DNA of 15,216 nt. Origin: an uncultured Clostridia bacterium (GTDB lineage: Bacteria > Bacillota > Clostridia > TANB77 > CAG-508). The position numbers were made by a program, and so were the translations under genes. A model generated the notes under the pieces. It saw only the letters and a program-made list of their open reading frames with translations. It did not search any database and was not told where the DNA came from. The stretch is taken from NCBI GenBank assembly GCA_934122125.1, contig CAKOVW010000030.1, positions 1 through 15,216 on the forward strand. Direction: 5' to 3'. Below, piece after piece: positions 6,690 through 14,280 of the stretch (position 1 is its first letter; each line of letters opens with the position of its first letter).

Positions 6690-7118
6690 TTACTCCTCAT
6701 CTGTTATTCCTATTTGCTTAATAACATTGGCTAATACTCCATTTATGAATGCTGGTGAATTGTCATCTCCATATTTTTTGGCTATTTCTACGGCCTCGTT
6801 TACTACTACTTTGTATGGTAATTTAGCATAAACAATTTCATATATGGCCAATTTTAATAAAGTAATATTTATTTTTGAAATTCTTTCAATACTCCATTTT
6901 TCTTTTAAGTTTTGAGATATTAGTTCTAGTATATTACTTTCATTTTGTGCTATTCCTTTTACAGTTTCCATCATATATGTTTTTGCTTTTTCTTGAGTTA
7001 TATTTTGTTCTGTTAAAAATAGCCCTATTTGTTCATTATATTCTTTTTGATCTATTTTTTGAATTTCTAGGCTATATAGCAATTCAAAAGCAAGTTCTCT
7101 TGTTTCAGTTCTAGTCAT
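6690..7118 (-). CDS. nusB: Transcription antitermination factor NusB
   Basis: 142 residues, typical for NusB. The N-terminal TRTETRELAFELLYSLE is the family signature, and the C-terminal part carries the conserved VVNEAVEIAKKYGDDNSPAFINGVLANV stretch (in part KKYGDDNSPAFINGVL). NusB binds the boxA element with NusE (ribosomal protein S10) and promotes antitermination on rRNA operons. The all-helical composition fits the NusB fold. The ribosome binding site AGGGAG lies about 10 bases before the ATG. It sits between the Asp23/DUF2273 cluster and xseA, a conserved arrangement in Firmicutes. Confidence 0.95.
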   Translation of the reverse strand: MTRTETRELAFELLYSLEIQKIDQKEYNEQIGLFLTEQNITQEKAKTYMMETVKGIAQNESNILELISQNLKEKWSIERISKINITLLKLAIYEIVYAKLPYKVVVNEAVEIAKKYGDDNSPAFINGVLANVIKQIGITDEE

Positions 7119-7136
7119 GTGTTTGTTACTCCCTTT

Positions 7137-7352
7137 TTATAACTTATCTATAAAATTTTTAGTTTTTTCCTTTACAGCATCTTTGTTTCTTTGAATATAG
7201 TTTCCAGCCCATATACATACAATTATCAATGCTATTGTAAATAAAACTTTGTATAAATTTGTACAAAATAGAATAATAGATAAGGCAATTCCTATTAAGC
7301 CACCTAAAATACTTCCACCATATTTCTCGCAGAATATTTTAAAACTATCCAT
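7137..7352 (-). CDS. DUF2273 small membrane protein of the Asp23 cluster
   Basis: 71 residues with two transmembrane helices (about 14-31 and 34-51) and a basic, Lys-rich C-terminal tail. The pattern KYGGSILGGLIGIALSII followed by a second helix and a short charged tail is that of the DUF2273 proteins that accompany Asp23 and AmaP in Gram-positive bacteria. Its likely role is as a membrane partner in the envelope-stress complex with these proteins; the exact function is not known. It lies 23 bases after the amaP-like gene and 18 before nusB. Confidence 0.85.
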   Translation of the reverse strand: MDSFKIFCEKYGGSILGGLIGIALSIILFCTNLYKVLFTIALIIVCIWAGNYIQRNKDAVKEKTKNFIDKL

Positions 7353-7375
7353 TTAAATTGCTCCTTTCATATAAT

Positions 7376-7936
7376 TTATCCTTGAATTGGTTGTTGTTTT
7401 GTAGGTTCAATATCCTTTACTTTAATATTAACCTCTTTTACTTCTAAATCTGATGTCTTTTTAATTGTGCTTTTGATTTTGGTTTGTAAATTAGTTGATA
7501 GTTCTTTTATAATTGCATTTTCTTTAACACTTAAATTTACAAATACTGTTACATTATTTTCTTTGTCTAGTTCTACTCTTGTTGTTACATTTTCAGCACT
7601 ATCAAACCCTTTAACTACACTATTTACTAGGTTTTCAATTGTATCTTTTGTAATTAAAAGTTTACCATCAGAGTTTTCTAGTAATATTCCATTTTTATAA
7701 TCCATTTCTTGCTTTGAGCTTGAGTCAAAAAATATACATTTAATTGCTAATAATATAAATATTACGCTTAATGCTAGCATAATATTAGCACTTATTTCAT
7801 GATTTATTGTTGCAATTACTATTGAATGTATTAGTTCTATATCTAGCCATCCAAAAATAACTAAACAAGTTATTATTGCTAGTATAAGTACTAGGCTTGA
7901 AAAAAGGGCTAGTCCAATTCTATCTAAAATCTTCAT
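7376..7936 (-). CDS. amaP: AmaP-like alkaline-shock membrane anchor protein
   Basis: 186 residues. Two membrane helices (about 7-30 and 50-70) are followed by a cytoplasmic domain with a short beta segment (LLENSDGKLLITKDTIENLV), an Asp23-like alternation of strands and helices (ENNVTVFVNLSVKEN, LSTNLQTKIKSTIKKT) and a Gln/Pro-rich end. The family tethers Asp23 to the membrane in Staphylococcus aureus. The position between asp23 and DUF2273 supports this identification, although the sequence is divergent. The ribosome binding site is AAAGGAG. A terminator-like hairpin separates it from asp23, so its transcription would be partly reduced relative to asp23. Confidence 0.85.
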   Translation of the reverse strand: MKILDRIGLALFSSLVLILAIITCLVIFGWLDIELIHSIVIATINHEISANIMLALSVIFILLAIKCIFFDSSSKQEMDYKNGILLENSDGKLLITKDTIENLVNSVVKGFDSAENVTTRVELDKENNVTVFVNLSVKENAIIKELSTNLQTKIKSTIKKTSDLEVKEVNIKVKDIEPTKQQPIQG

Positions 7937-7967
7937 ATTTTATTTCTTCCTCTCCTTTAAATTTAAA

Positions 7968-7996
7968 TTAGGCACAGTAAATTTTATTGTGCCTAA
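7968..7996 (-). terminator. Terminator-like hairpin between asp23 and amaP
   Basis: A stem of about 14 positions with one G-T pair (7968-7981 with 7983-7996; the innermost bases form the loop), built around GGCACA/TGTGCC. It lies 10 bases after the asp23 stop codon on the minus strand and the following bases are A/T-rich. It could let most transcripts end after asp23, giving more Asp23 than its membrane partners. Confidence 0.6.
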
Positions 7997-8006
7997 CTTA
8001 TAATTT

Positions 8007-8450
8007 TTATTCATTGTCTTGTGGTTTTTCGTTGTTCATTTCCATATTTTCTGTGCTAACTCCTTGAATATGAACATTAACTTCTACTACTTTTAATCCT
8101 GTCATATTTTCAACTGCTTTTTTTACTCTATTTTGTATTTCAAAAGCAACATCTGGAATTCTAACTCCATATTCTACTATAATGTTAACATCTATTTTTG
8201 TTTCTTTTTCTCCAGAGTCAACTTTAATTCCTTTTGATAGGTTTTTCTTTCCACTAAGTACTTCTGAAATTCCTCCAGCAAATCCTCCTGACATTTGTGC
8301 TACTCCTGGCACTTCTGATACTGCTACTCCTGCAATTACAGAAATTACATCATCTGCAATTCTTATATTAGTATTACTTTCTAAAGCTACTTCCCCGTTA
8401 TTTTCAACTGTTTGTTCAACCTCTTTTATTTCTTTGTTTTCTTCTTCCAT
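8007..8450 (-). CDS. Asp23/Gls24 family envelope stress response protein
   Basis: 147 residues. An acidic N-terminal tail (1-27) precedes an Asp23 domain (about 28-135) with the characteristic IRIADDVISVIAGVAVSEVPGV, the YGVRIPDVAFEIQNRVKKAVE helix region, and the end strand VVEVNVHIQGV (the last beta-strand of the domain). Members are abundant cytoplasmic proteins that form a layer under the membrane through AmaP and contribute to cell-envelope homeostasis. A ribosome binding site AGGAGG precedes the ATG and a SigA-type promoter candidate lies about 40 bases upstream. It heads the asp23-amaP-DUF2273 cluster. Confidence 0.92.
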   Translation of the reverse strand: MEEENKEIKEVEQTVENNGEVALESNTNIRIADDVISVIAGVAVSEVPGVAQMSGGFAGGISEVLSGKKNLSKGIKVDSGEKETKIDVNIIVEYGVRIPDVAFEIQNRVKKAVENMTGLKVVEVNVHIQGVSTENMEMNNEKPQDNE

Positions 8451-8488
8451 AAAGAAACCTCCTTTTTCTTAAGAAATTTATATGTATT

Positions 8489-8517
8489 AGTATATCAATT
8501 TTATTTAAATTTTACAA
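8489..8517 (-). promoter_or_regulatory. SigA-type promoter candidate for asp23
   Basis: On the minus strand, TTGTAA (8512-8517) and TATACT (8489-8494) are separated by exactly 17 bases and stand about 40 bases before the asp23 start. It is the only clear promoter-like pair in the 90-base gap between the nucleotidase and asp23. Confidence 0.55.
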
Positions 8518-8540
8518 CTATTTTTATAAAATATTATCGT

Positions 8541-9131
8541 TTAATTTTTACATTTATTATATATTTGCACCCATGAATAAACTCTTTCTAAATCTGGTGC
8601 ATCTATTGCTTGATTACATATAGATGTATATAAAAATGTTTTTATTTTTCCACTTTGCACATCTCTGCAATGTTCTACACTGTCATCTATAAATAAATCA
8701 ATGTTATTTTCCTTAGAAGCAATCAATTTATTTTGTGCGTTCATTACAAGTTTATCATATGGTATTTTGTTTTTAATTAGCCACTGTTTTGTGTGTTCTT
8801 CTACTATATTGCTATTTGGCAAATACTCATATCTTGATGTAATTAGAATAATATTGTTTTTTTCTTCTTTTAATTTCTGGAATATTTCTGAAACGCAGTC
8901 CTTTGGTGTTGCTATTGTTAGCATATCTTTAAAATATCTTTCCCAAAATATACGAGTTTGTTCTTTTGTCCAATGTGAATACATTTCTTCTATATAATTA
9001 TGGTTTGGTATTTTTCCATATAATTTAGGTGTTCCATTATATCCCAATTCTATATCAAATCTTTGTGCATTTGTAAATACGCTTTCAAATGAGTTTGATA
9101 TTGTATCATCTATATCTATTCCTATATTCAT
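8541..9131 (-). CDS. HAD-superfamily nucleotidase (NT5C / YqfW-like)
   Basis: 196 residues. The N-terminal GIDIDDTISNS holds the HAD nucleophile and acid/base pair (D6 and D8), with D9 and T10 beside them. Motif II is LITSR (96-100) and motif IV is FIDDS (147-151) with D149 and D150 expected to bind Mg2+. The pattern fits the 5'(3')-deoxyribonucleotidase (NT5C)-like branch, which removes the phosphate from nucleoside monophosphates; the true substrate cannot be read from the sequence. A helical cap insertion lies at about 15-75. The ribosome binding site AAGGAG is well placed. It lies 37 bases after the csaA-like gene and is probably co-transcribed with it. Confidence 0.85.
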   Translation of the reverse strand: MNIGIDIDDTISNSFESVFTNAQRFDIELGYNGTPKLYGKIPNHNYIEEMYSHWTKEQTRIFWERYFKDMLTIATPKDCVSEIFQKLKEEKNNIILITSRYEYLPNSNIVEEHTKQWLIKNKIPYDKLVMNAQNKLIASKENNIDLFIDDSVEHCRDVQSGKIKTFLYTSICNQAIDAPDLERVYSWVQIYNKCKN

Positions 9132-9168
9132 ACTATTTCTCCTTTTCTATATTGCATACATTGCTACT

Positions 9169-9498
9169 TTATCCTAGTTTATCTCCGTTTTCTACCTTTT
9201 GAGTAGGTTGTATTAACACAACTCCTTGTTTGCTATATGTTCCTAATACTAATACCTGAGAAAGAAAATTTGCTATCTGTTTTTCAGGAAAGTTTACAAC
9301 TGCTAGTATTTGTTTTCCTTTCAATTCTTCTGGTTTGTATACTTCTGTTATTTGTGCTGAAGATTTTTTTATTCCAATTTCATCTCCAAAATCAATTTCT
9401 AATTTATATGCTGGGTTTTTAGCTTCTTTAAATATTTCTACTTTTACAATTGTTCCAACTCTAATATCTAATTTCATAAAATCATTAAATGTTACCAT
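9169..9498 (-). CDS. csaA: CsaA-like tRNA-binding domain protein
   Basis: 109 residues, matching the 110-residue CsaA family. The whole protein is one tRNA-binding OB-fold: LDIRVGTIVKVEIFKEAKNP at the start, IGIKKSSAQIT in the middle and LKGKQILAVVNFPEKQIA and SQVLVLGT towards the end. CsaA has been described as a secretion-related chaperone in Bacillus and as an RNA-binding dimer; the cellular function is not settled. The ribosome binding site GGGAG precedes the ATG. It is transcribed divergently from the radical SAM gene, sharing a 150-base intergenic region with promoter candidates in both directions. Confidence 0.9.
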   Translation of the reverse strand: MVTFNDFMKLDIRVGTIVKVEIFKEAKNPAYKLEIDFGDEIGIKKSSAQITEVYKPEELKGKQILAVVNFPEKQIANFLSQVLVLGTYSKQGVVLIQPTQKVENGDKLG

Positions 9499-9529
9499 AT
9501 TAGCATCTCCCTAGATTAAGTTTTTTATA

Positions 9530-9558
9530 ATATTATCACAAAATTTAGAAATATACAA
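9530..9558 (-). promoter_or_regulatory. Promoter candidate for the csaA-like gene
   Basis: On the minus strand, TTGTAT (9553-9558) is followed after 17 bases by TAATAT (9530-9535), about 30 bases before the csaA start. The match is moderate and the region is AT-rich. Confidence 0.4.
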
Positions 9559-9585
9559 TAAAAATTATTTTTTCAAAACTTTTGT

Positions 9586-9614
9586 TTGACATTTTAAAAA
9601 TAATATATTATAAT
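9586..9614 (+). promoter_or_regulatory. Consensus SigA promoter for the radical SAM / DUF4130 pair
   Basis: A perfect TTGACA (9586-9591) and a perfect TATAAT (9609-9614) are separated by 17 bases. Transcription would begin near 9621, about 30 bases before the chosen start codon at 9651. Confidence 0.8.
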
Positions 9615-9650
9615 ATTTCACGAACATTTATTCTTTATATGGAGGACTAT

Positions 9651-10997
9651 ATGGAAATTGATGAAAAGTTAGAAATTCTATCCGCTTCTGCCAAATATGA
9701 TGCATCTTGTAGCTCATCTGGTGGCAGCAGAAAAAATACGCCAAGTGGAATTGGTGATAGTGAAGTTTCTGGAATTTGTCATAGCTGGGGTGCTGACGGC
9801 AGATGTATTTCTTTACTCAAAATTTTAATGACTAATTGTTGTATGTATGATTGTAAATATTGTATAAATCGCAAAAGTAATTCTGTTAGAAGAGCTACTT
9901 TTACTCCCAAAGAAATTGCTGATTTGACTATTGGTTTTTATAAACGTAATTATATTGAGGGCTTATTTTTAAGCTCAGCTGTTATAAAGTCGCCAGATTA
10001 TACTATGGAGCAAATGATACAAGCTATTACTATTTTACGAAATGAATATCATTTTAATGGATATATTCATGCAAAAACTATTCCTGGTAGCAGTCAAGAA
10101 CTTATTGATAAATTGGGTACATTAGTAGATCGTATGAGTGTTAATATTGAGCTTCCTTCTCAGTCTAGTTTAAATTTATTGGCTCCGGATAAATCTAAAG
10201 AAAACATTGTTGAGCCAATGAGTTATATTTCAAGTAAGTTAAGTCTATCTGCTCAAAAATTTTTGCCTGCTAAAAAGAGTTTTAACTTTTTACCTAGTAA
10301 TGTAATTCACAAACCAAAGGATAAAAATTTTGTACCAGCTGGTCAAACCACACAAATGATAGTTGGTGCAACTCCTGATACAGATTTGCAAATTATAAAA
10401 TTATCTGAAAGTTTGTATAATAAATTTCATTTAAAAAGAGTTTATTATTCGGCTTATGTTTCAGTTAATGAAGATTCTAATTTGCCTACTTTAGCTAAGC
10501 CGCCATTACTTAGAGAAAACAGAATTTACCAGGCTGACTGGTTACTTAGATTTTACGGTTTTAAAGCTGAAGAGTTATTAAATGAACAAAACCCTAATTT
10601 TAATACTTTATTAGACCCTAAGTGTGATTGGGCTTTAAGGCATTTAGATAGCTTTCCTGTTGAGGTAAATACTGCTGATTACTATACTTTACTTAGAATT
10701 CCTGGTATTGGGGTTATATCAGCTAAACGAATTATATCTGCAAGAAAGTATTGTCATTTACAGTTTGAGCACTTAAAAAAGTTAGGTGTTGTATTAAAAA
10801 GAGCTAGATATTTTATTACTTGTGATGGGAAATATTACGATACTATTAAGCACTTTAATAATGGTTTTATTGAACAGAATTTACTATTTTTAGAGAGAAG
10901 TAGCTTGCCTATGCCTGCATATATGCAAACCTCTTTATTTGATAGTTATGAGCCAAACAAATTTGACAAATTAAAAGTGCTTACTGGAAATTTATAA
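9651..10997 (+). CDS. Putative DNA modification/repair radical SAM protein (TIGR03916-like)
   Basis: 448 residues from ATG 9651. This start is chosen because GGAGG (9641-9645) stands 5 bases before it; longer in-frame starts overlap the promoter or the ribosome binding site itself. The radical SAM cluster motif is CMYDCKYC with C64, C68 and C71 expected to bind the 4Fe-4S cluster. Further conserved cysteines lie at C20, C43, C52 and C63. A helix-hairpin-helix segment with IPGIGVISAKRI (about 350-361) near the C-terminus suggests DNA binding. Members of this family are almost always next to a DUF4130 protein, as here (13-base gap). The reaction is not established; a role in DNA modification or repair is a family-level proposal. 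Transcription starts from its own consensus promoter. Confidence 0.92.
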   Translation: MEIDEKLEILSASAKYDASCSSSGGSRKNTPSGIGDSEVSGICHSWGADGRCISLLKILMTNCCMYDCKYCINRKSNSVRRATFTPKEIADLTIGFYKRNYIEGLFLSSAVIKSPDYTMEQMIQAITILRNEYHFNGYIHAKTIPGSSQELIDKLGTLVDRMSVNIELPSQSSLNLLAPDKSKENIVEPMSYISSKLSLSAQKFLPAKKSFNFLPSNVIHKPKDKNFVPAGQTTQMIVGATPDTDLQIIKLSESLYNKFHLKRVYYSAYVSVNEDSNLPTLAKPPLLRENRIYQADWLLRFYGFKAEELLNEQNPNFNTLLDPKCDWALRHLDSFPVEVNTADYYTLLRIPGIGVISAKRIISARKYCHLQFEHLKKLGVVLKRARYFITCDGKYYDTIKHFNNGFIEQNLLFLERSSLPMPAYMQTSLFDSYEPNKFDKLKVLTGNL

Positions 10998-11010
10998 AGG
11001 AGTATAAATT

Positions 11011-11781
11011 ATGATTAATTGGAAAATTTTAAATAATGAAGTTTATTTATATGATGGAACTTTTAATGGTTTACTTAGCGTTGCTTTTTATTGTTATGTT
11101 AACAAAGTTATTCCATATAAAATAGTAAACGAGGTTAACTACATTCCTAATTTACTAGAAAATACAAAAACTATACCAACAAATGAAATTAGTTCTGAGC
11201 GTATTTTTAATGGAATGTATAGAATAGCTGGCAAAGAAGCTATGTATGATTGCTATAATGCGTTTTTGTCTGGAAATAGTGATAAAGATCTACTAATATT
11301 AAAATATATTTTAAATAGTTTTGAAATTGGGCCTAATATATGTAATATGCTTTCATTAGATTATGTTTTAGAAGTTGTAAAATTACGTAAAAATGTTCTT
11401 ATGGAGGCTCATAGATTTGATGGACTAGTTCGTTTACAGGAAATTGGCAATAACTTATGGTATGCTTCGGTTCATCCTGATAATAATATAATTGAAAATG
11501 TTGGGCAATTTTTAATGAGAAGATTTCCAATGCAAAATTTGATTTTACATGATAAAAATAGAAATTTAGCTTTTATGTATAGCGTGTTAAAACCTAATAA
11601 TTATGAAATAATAGAAGTACCTGAGAATATACAGTTTTCTATCTTTTCAGAAAATGAAATTAAGTTTCAGTCTTTGTGGAAAACATTTTTTAAAAGTGTT
11701 GCAATTAAAGAAAGGACAAATCCTAGGTTACAAATGCAATTTATGCCAAAAAAATATTGGAAAGATTTGACAGAATTTTAG
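11011..11781 (+). CDS. DUF4130 protein, putative DNA metabolism partner (TIGR03915-like)
   Basis: 256 residues. It starts 13 bases after the radical SAM gene with ribosome binding site AAAGGAG, so the two form one operon. The N-terminus (YDGTFNGLLSVAFYCY) and the later HRFDGLVRLQEIGNNLWYAS and HPDNNIIENVGQFLMRRF segments are family hallmarks; the DUF4130 domain spans about residues 85-250. Some DUF4130 members are fused to uracil-DNA glycosylase domains in other bacteria, supporting a role with DNA, but the catalytic function is unknown. Here the protein stands alone with no glycosylase domain. Confidence 0.88.
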   Translation: MINWKILNNEVYLYDGTFNGLLSVAFYCYVNKVIPYKIVNEVNYIPNLLENTKTIPTNEISSERIFNGMYRIAGKEAMYDCYNAFLSGNSDKDLLILKYILNSFEIGPNICNMLSLDYVLEVVKLRKNVLMEAHRFDGLVRLQEIGNNLWYASVHPDNNIIENVGQFLMRRFPMQNLILHDKNRNLAFMYSVLKPNNYEIIEVPENIQFSIFSENEIKFQSLWKTFFKSVAIKERTNPRLQMQFMPKKYWKDLTEF

Positions 11782-11791
11782 TTGTTTTAGA

Positions 11792-11820
11792 TTGACATAA
11801 AATGTTTTTTATGCTATAAT
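11792..11820 (+). promoter_or_regulatory. Consensus SigA promoter for the small orphan gene
   Basis: A perfect TTGACA (11792-11797) and a perfect TATAAT (11815-11820) are separated by 17 bases, starting 10 bases after the DUF4130 stop codon. Transcription would begin near 11827 and give a leader of about 44 bases to the start at 11871. This makes the small gene an independent transcription unit. Confidence 0.8.
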
Positions 11821-11870
11821 GTTAAAGTATAGTCCAATATGACTAATTAAATTGAAAGGAGTTCATATTC

Positions 11871-12122
11871 ATGTCTTCTGATGTAAAAATCACCATTTTC
11901 GCAAATTACTATACCACTGCAGAAGATTATCCCGAAAAAGCGGGTGTGGAACACGAGTACTCTCGGGAATTTGAAGTTCCCTACTGTAACTTCTCTGAAG
12001 TCCACAGAATTTTGACCCAGGAGCTCGGTGCAGATTACTGCTCTATTCGGCGCATTTTTATTCTTCATTCCAAAGGTGCAATTTATCAGGCTTTGGAAAA
12101 GATTGCTGATTTGCTTGTCTGA
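11871..12122 (+). CDS. Small protein of unknown function with unusual base composition
   Basis: 83 residues; I do not recognise the family. It is soluble, with no signal peptide or membrane helix. The N-terminal half looks like two beta-strands (VKITIFANYYTT and EHEYSREFEVPY); the C-terminal half looks helical, ending in KGAIYQALEKIADLLV. Two cysteines (C40 and C58) are not in a recognisable metal motif. The start is supported by AAAGGAG 9 bases upstream. Bases 11881-12120 are about 41% G+C (99 of 240 counted), clearly above the ~30% of the neighbours, with codons such as CCC, CTC, CGG and GCG that are scarce elsewhere in the window. It has its own consensus promoter and a strong terminator. 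Recent transfer is a reasonable inference. A minus-strand ORF over the same bases lacks a ribosome binding site. Confidence 0.75.
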   Translation: MSSDVKITIFANYYTTAEDYPEKAGVEHEYSREFEVPYCNFSEVHRILTQELGADYCSIRRIFILHSKGAIYQALEKIADLLV

Positions 12123-12132
12123 CACCAAACTC

Positions 12133-12168
12133 AACAAAGAGCATACCTTAATTGGTATGCTCTTTGTT
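12133..12168. terminator. Bidirectional terminator between the small orphan gene and thrS
   Basis: A perfect 15-bp stem (12133-12147 with 12154-12168) encloses a 6-base loop and is followed on the plus strand by a T-rich end. It starts 10 bases after the small gene's stop codon and ends 12 bases from the thrS stop, so the two converging genes can share it. The plus-strand direction has the better T-tract. Confidence 0.8.
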
Positions 12169-12180
12169 TTGCTAAAGTTT

Positions 12181-14097
12181 TTATTTATACTCTTCTACTT
12201 CTTTTTTGATTTTTGATATAAAGTCATTTAAGTTCATTGCTCCAATGTCGCCATCTGCTCTAGAACGAACACCTACAGCATTTGACTCTACTTCTTTATC
12301 GCCTATAATTAACATATATGGAATTTTTTGAAGTTGTGCTTCTCTAATTTTGTAACCAATTTTTTCTTGTCTTTCGTCAATTTCTGCACGAATTCCATTA
12401 TTGTCTAGTTCTTCTAAAACTTTTTGAGCATATTCTTTATGTGAGTCAGCTATTGGTAATATTTTTACTTGTACTGGTGATAGCCATGTTGGGAATGCAC
12501 CGGCATAATGTTCTGTTAAGATACCAATAAATCTTTCAAATGAACCAAATAGTGCTCTGTGTAGCATAATTGGTGTTTTCTTTTCTCCATCTGAATCAAT
12601 GTATGATAAATTAAATCTAAGTGGCAATTGGAAATCTACTTGTACTGTTCCCATTTGCCATTCTCTTCCTAAGCAGTCTTTCATTTTAATATCAATCTTT
12701 GGACCATAAAAAGCTCCATCGCCCTCATTTACACGGTAATTATCTTTTCCGCAAAGTTCATCTAATACATCTCTTAAATCAGCTTCTGCTTTATTCCATA
12801 AGCTAATTTCTCCCATAAAGTCATCTGGTCTTGTAGATAATGTTAATATAAAATCTAATCCAAAAATACTATATAACTTTTTAGCAATTTCTAATATATT
12901 TTTTACTTCATCTTTAATTTGTGATTCCATAACATAGTTATGTGAATCGTCTTGTCTAAACATTCTTACACGGAACAAACCATTTAATTGTCCAGATTTT
13001 TCGTTACGATGTATAACATCTATATCACTAAATCTTAAAGGTAAGTCTTTGTAGCTTCTTAATTTACTTTGGTAAATTTTAATAGAGTTTGGGCAATTCA
13101 TTGGTTTTAATGCTTGTTCTTTTCCATCACTATCTATTAGTACAAACATATCATCTTTGTAATGATCCCAATGTCCTGATGTTTTCCATAAACTACTACT
13201 ATTTAGTTGTGGACCAGAAAATTCTTGGTATCCTCTCTTTTTGTGTTCTTTTCTCCAAAGGTCTATAAGTATGTTCATCATTGTAAAGCCTTTAGGCATC
13301 CAATATGCCATACCTGGTGCAGTTTCATCAAAGAAAAATAATTCTAATTCTTTTCCTAGTTTACGGTGATCTCTCTTTTTAGCTTCTTCTAACATATGTA
13401 AGTACTCTTCTAACATGCTGGCTTTAGGGAATGAAATACCATAAATTCTTTGAAGTGTTTGTTTTGTTTCGTCCCCTCTCCAATATGAAGCTGATGAATG
13501 CAATAATTTAAATGCTTTTACTGAACCTGTACTCATAATATGTGGTCCTGCACATAATTCTTTGAATTCACCTTGATCATAAAAGCTAATTTCTTCATCT
13601 TCTGGTAATTCTTCTATTAGTTCTACTTTGTATGGTTCTTTTCTATCTTTCATTAATTTAATTGCTTCTTCTCTTGAAAGCGTATATCTTGTAATTGGTA
13701 AATCTTCTTTAACAATTTTCTTCATTTCTTCTTCAATTTTAGCTAAATCTTCTTCTGTAAATGGTTTTTCTACGTCAAAATCATAATAAAAACCATTATC
13801 AATAGATGGTCCTATTGTTAGTTTTACACTATCTCCATATAGTCTTTTAATGGCTTGTGCCATAATATGAGATGTTGTATGCCAATATGCTTTTTTACCA
13901 TCTAGATCATCAAATGTTAAAATTTCTAGCTTGCAATCTTTTTCAATTAAAGTACGTAAATCCTTTACCTCTCCATTAATCTTTGCAACCATAGCATTTC
14001 TTGCTAAACCTTCACTTATTTTCTTAGCTACTTCTAAAACAGAGCATCCTTCATTAACTTCTATTTTAGACCCATCTTTCAATTCTACCTTTACCAT
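12181..14097 (-). CDS. thrS: Threonyl-tRNA synthetase
   Basis: 638 residues, standard full length. It charges tRNA-Thr with threonine in the cytoplasm. An N-terminal TGS domain (1-61) is followed by the editing domain, with the zinc-type HxxxH motif at H73 and H77 and C182 and H186 in LCAGPH, the same positions as in E. coli ThrRS, so editing of mischarged serine should be intact. The class II catalytic core begins at about 240, with motif 2 in FRVRMFRQDDSH and motif 3 near LHRALFGSFERF, followed by the C-terminal anticodon-binding domain (about 535-638). GGAGGAG stands just upstream of the ATG. Regulation is by the T-box leader at 14241-14471. The gene converges with the small orphan gene, with 58 bases between. 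Confidence 0.98.
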   Translation of the reverse strand: MVKVELKDGSKIEVNEGCSVLEVAKKISEGLARNAMVAKINGEVKDLRTLIEKDCKLEILTFDDLDGKKAYWHTTSHIMAQAIKRLYGDSVKLTIGPSIDNGFYYDFDVEKPFTEEDLAKIEEEMKKIVKEDLPITRYTLSREEAIKLMKDRKEPYKVELIEELPEDEEISFYDQGEFKELCAGPHIMSTGSVKAFKLLHSSASYWRGDETKQTLQRIYGISFPKASMLEEYLHMLEEAKKRDHRKLGKELELFFFDETAPGMAYWMPKGFTMMNILIDLWRKEHKKRGYQEFSGPQLNSSSLWKTSGHWDHYKDDMFVLIDSDGKEQALKPMNCPNSIKIYQSKLRSYKDLPLRFSDIDVIHRNEKSGQLNGLFRVRMFRQDDSHNYVMESQIKDEVKNILEIAKKLYSIFGLDFILTLSTRPDDFMGEISLWNKAEADLRDVLDELCGKDNYRVNEGDGAFYGPKIDIKMKDCLGREWQMGTVQVDFQLPLRFNLSYIDSDGEKKTPIMLHRALFGSFERFIGILTEHYAGAFPTWLSPVQVKILPIADSHKEYAQKVLEELDNNGIRAEIDERQEKIGYKIREAQLQKIPYMLIIGDKEVESNAVGVRSRADGDIGAMNLNDFISKIKKEVEEYK

Positions 14098-14122
14098 AAA
14101 TTTCTCCTCCTTTATTATTTAA

Positions 14123-14231
14123 AAGTGTGCCAATGGGGACGGAGAATTTTGGCACATTTTAATTACTAAAATAAATAATTAAAAATAAATTTGTAAATGT
14201 GCCAAAATTCTCCGTCCCCATTGGCACACTT
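14123..14231. repeat. REP-like / MITE-like double hairpin in the thrS leader
   Basis: A perfect 37-bp inverted repeat: arm 14123-14159 is exactly inverted at 14195-14231, with a 35-base AT-rich centre. Each arm is itself a hairpin, because TGTGCCAA at its start pairs with TTGGCACA near its end around a GGGGACGGAG core. GGGGACGG-containing palindromes of this kind recur in many bacterial genomes as REP-like repeats moved by REP-associated tyrosine (Y1, IS200-like) transposases. No such transposase is in the window. The element sits between the T-box terminator and the thrS ribosome binding site, so it would be transcribed as a very stable stem in the readthrough mRNA. Confidence 0.75.
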
Positions 14232-14240
14232 AGTAGCAAT

Positions 14241-14280
14241 ACAAAAGCACTTCTAAAGTATTTCTACTTTAGGAGTGCTT
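14241..14280 (-). terminator. Terminator of the thrS T-box riboswitch
   Basis: A 16-bp stem with one G-T pair (14245-14260 with 14265-14280) and a 4-base loop, followed on the minus strand by TTTTG (14244-14240). It lies directly after the T-box sequence and would be mutually exclusive with the antiterminator that includes it. Confidence 0.85.

Noticed and set aside
11847..12137. Minus-strand 96-residue open frame opposite the small orphan gene
   Set aside because: The plus-strand gene has a promoter, ribosome binding site and terminator in order; the minus frame has none and begins inside the terminator.
14123..14231. Two copies of a repeat with a spacer, as in a minimal CRISPR array
   Set aside because: The copies are inverted, not direct, and each is a hairpin; this is a REP-like palindrome.
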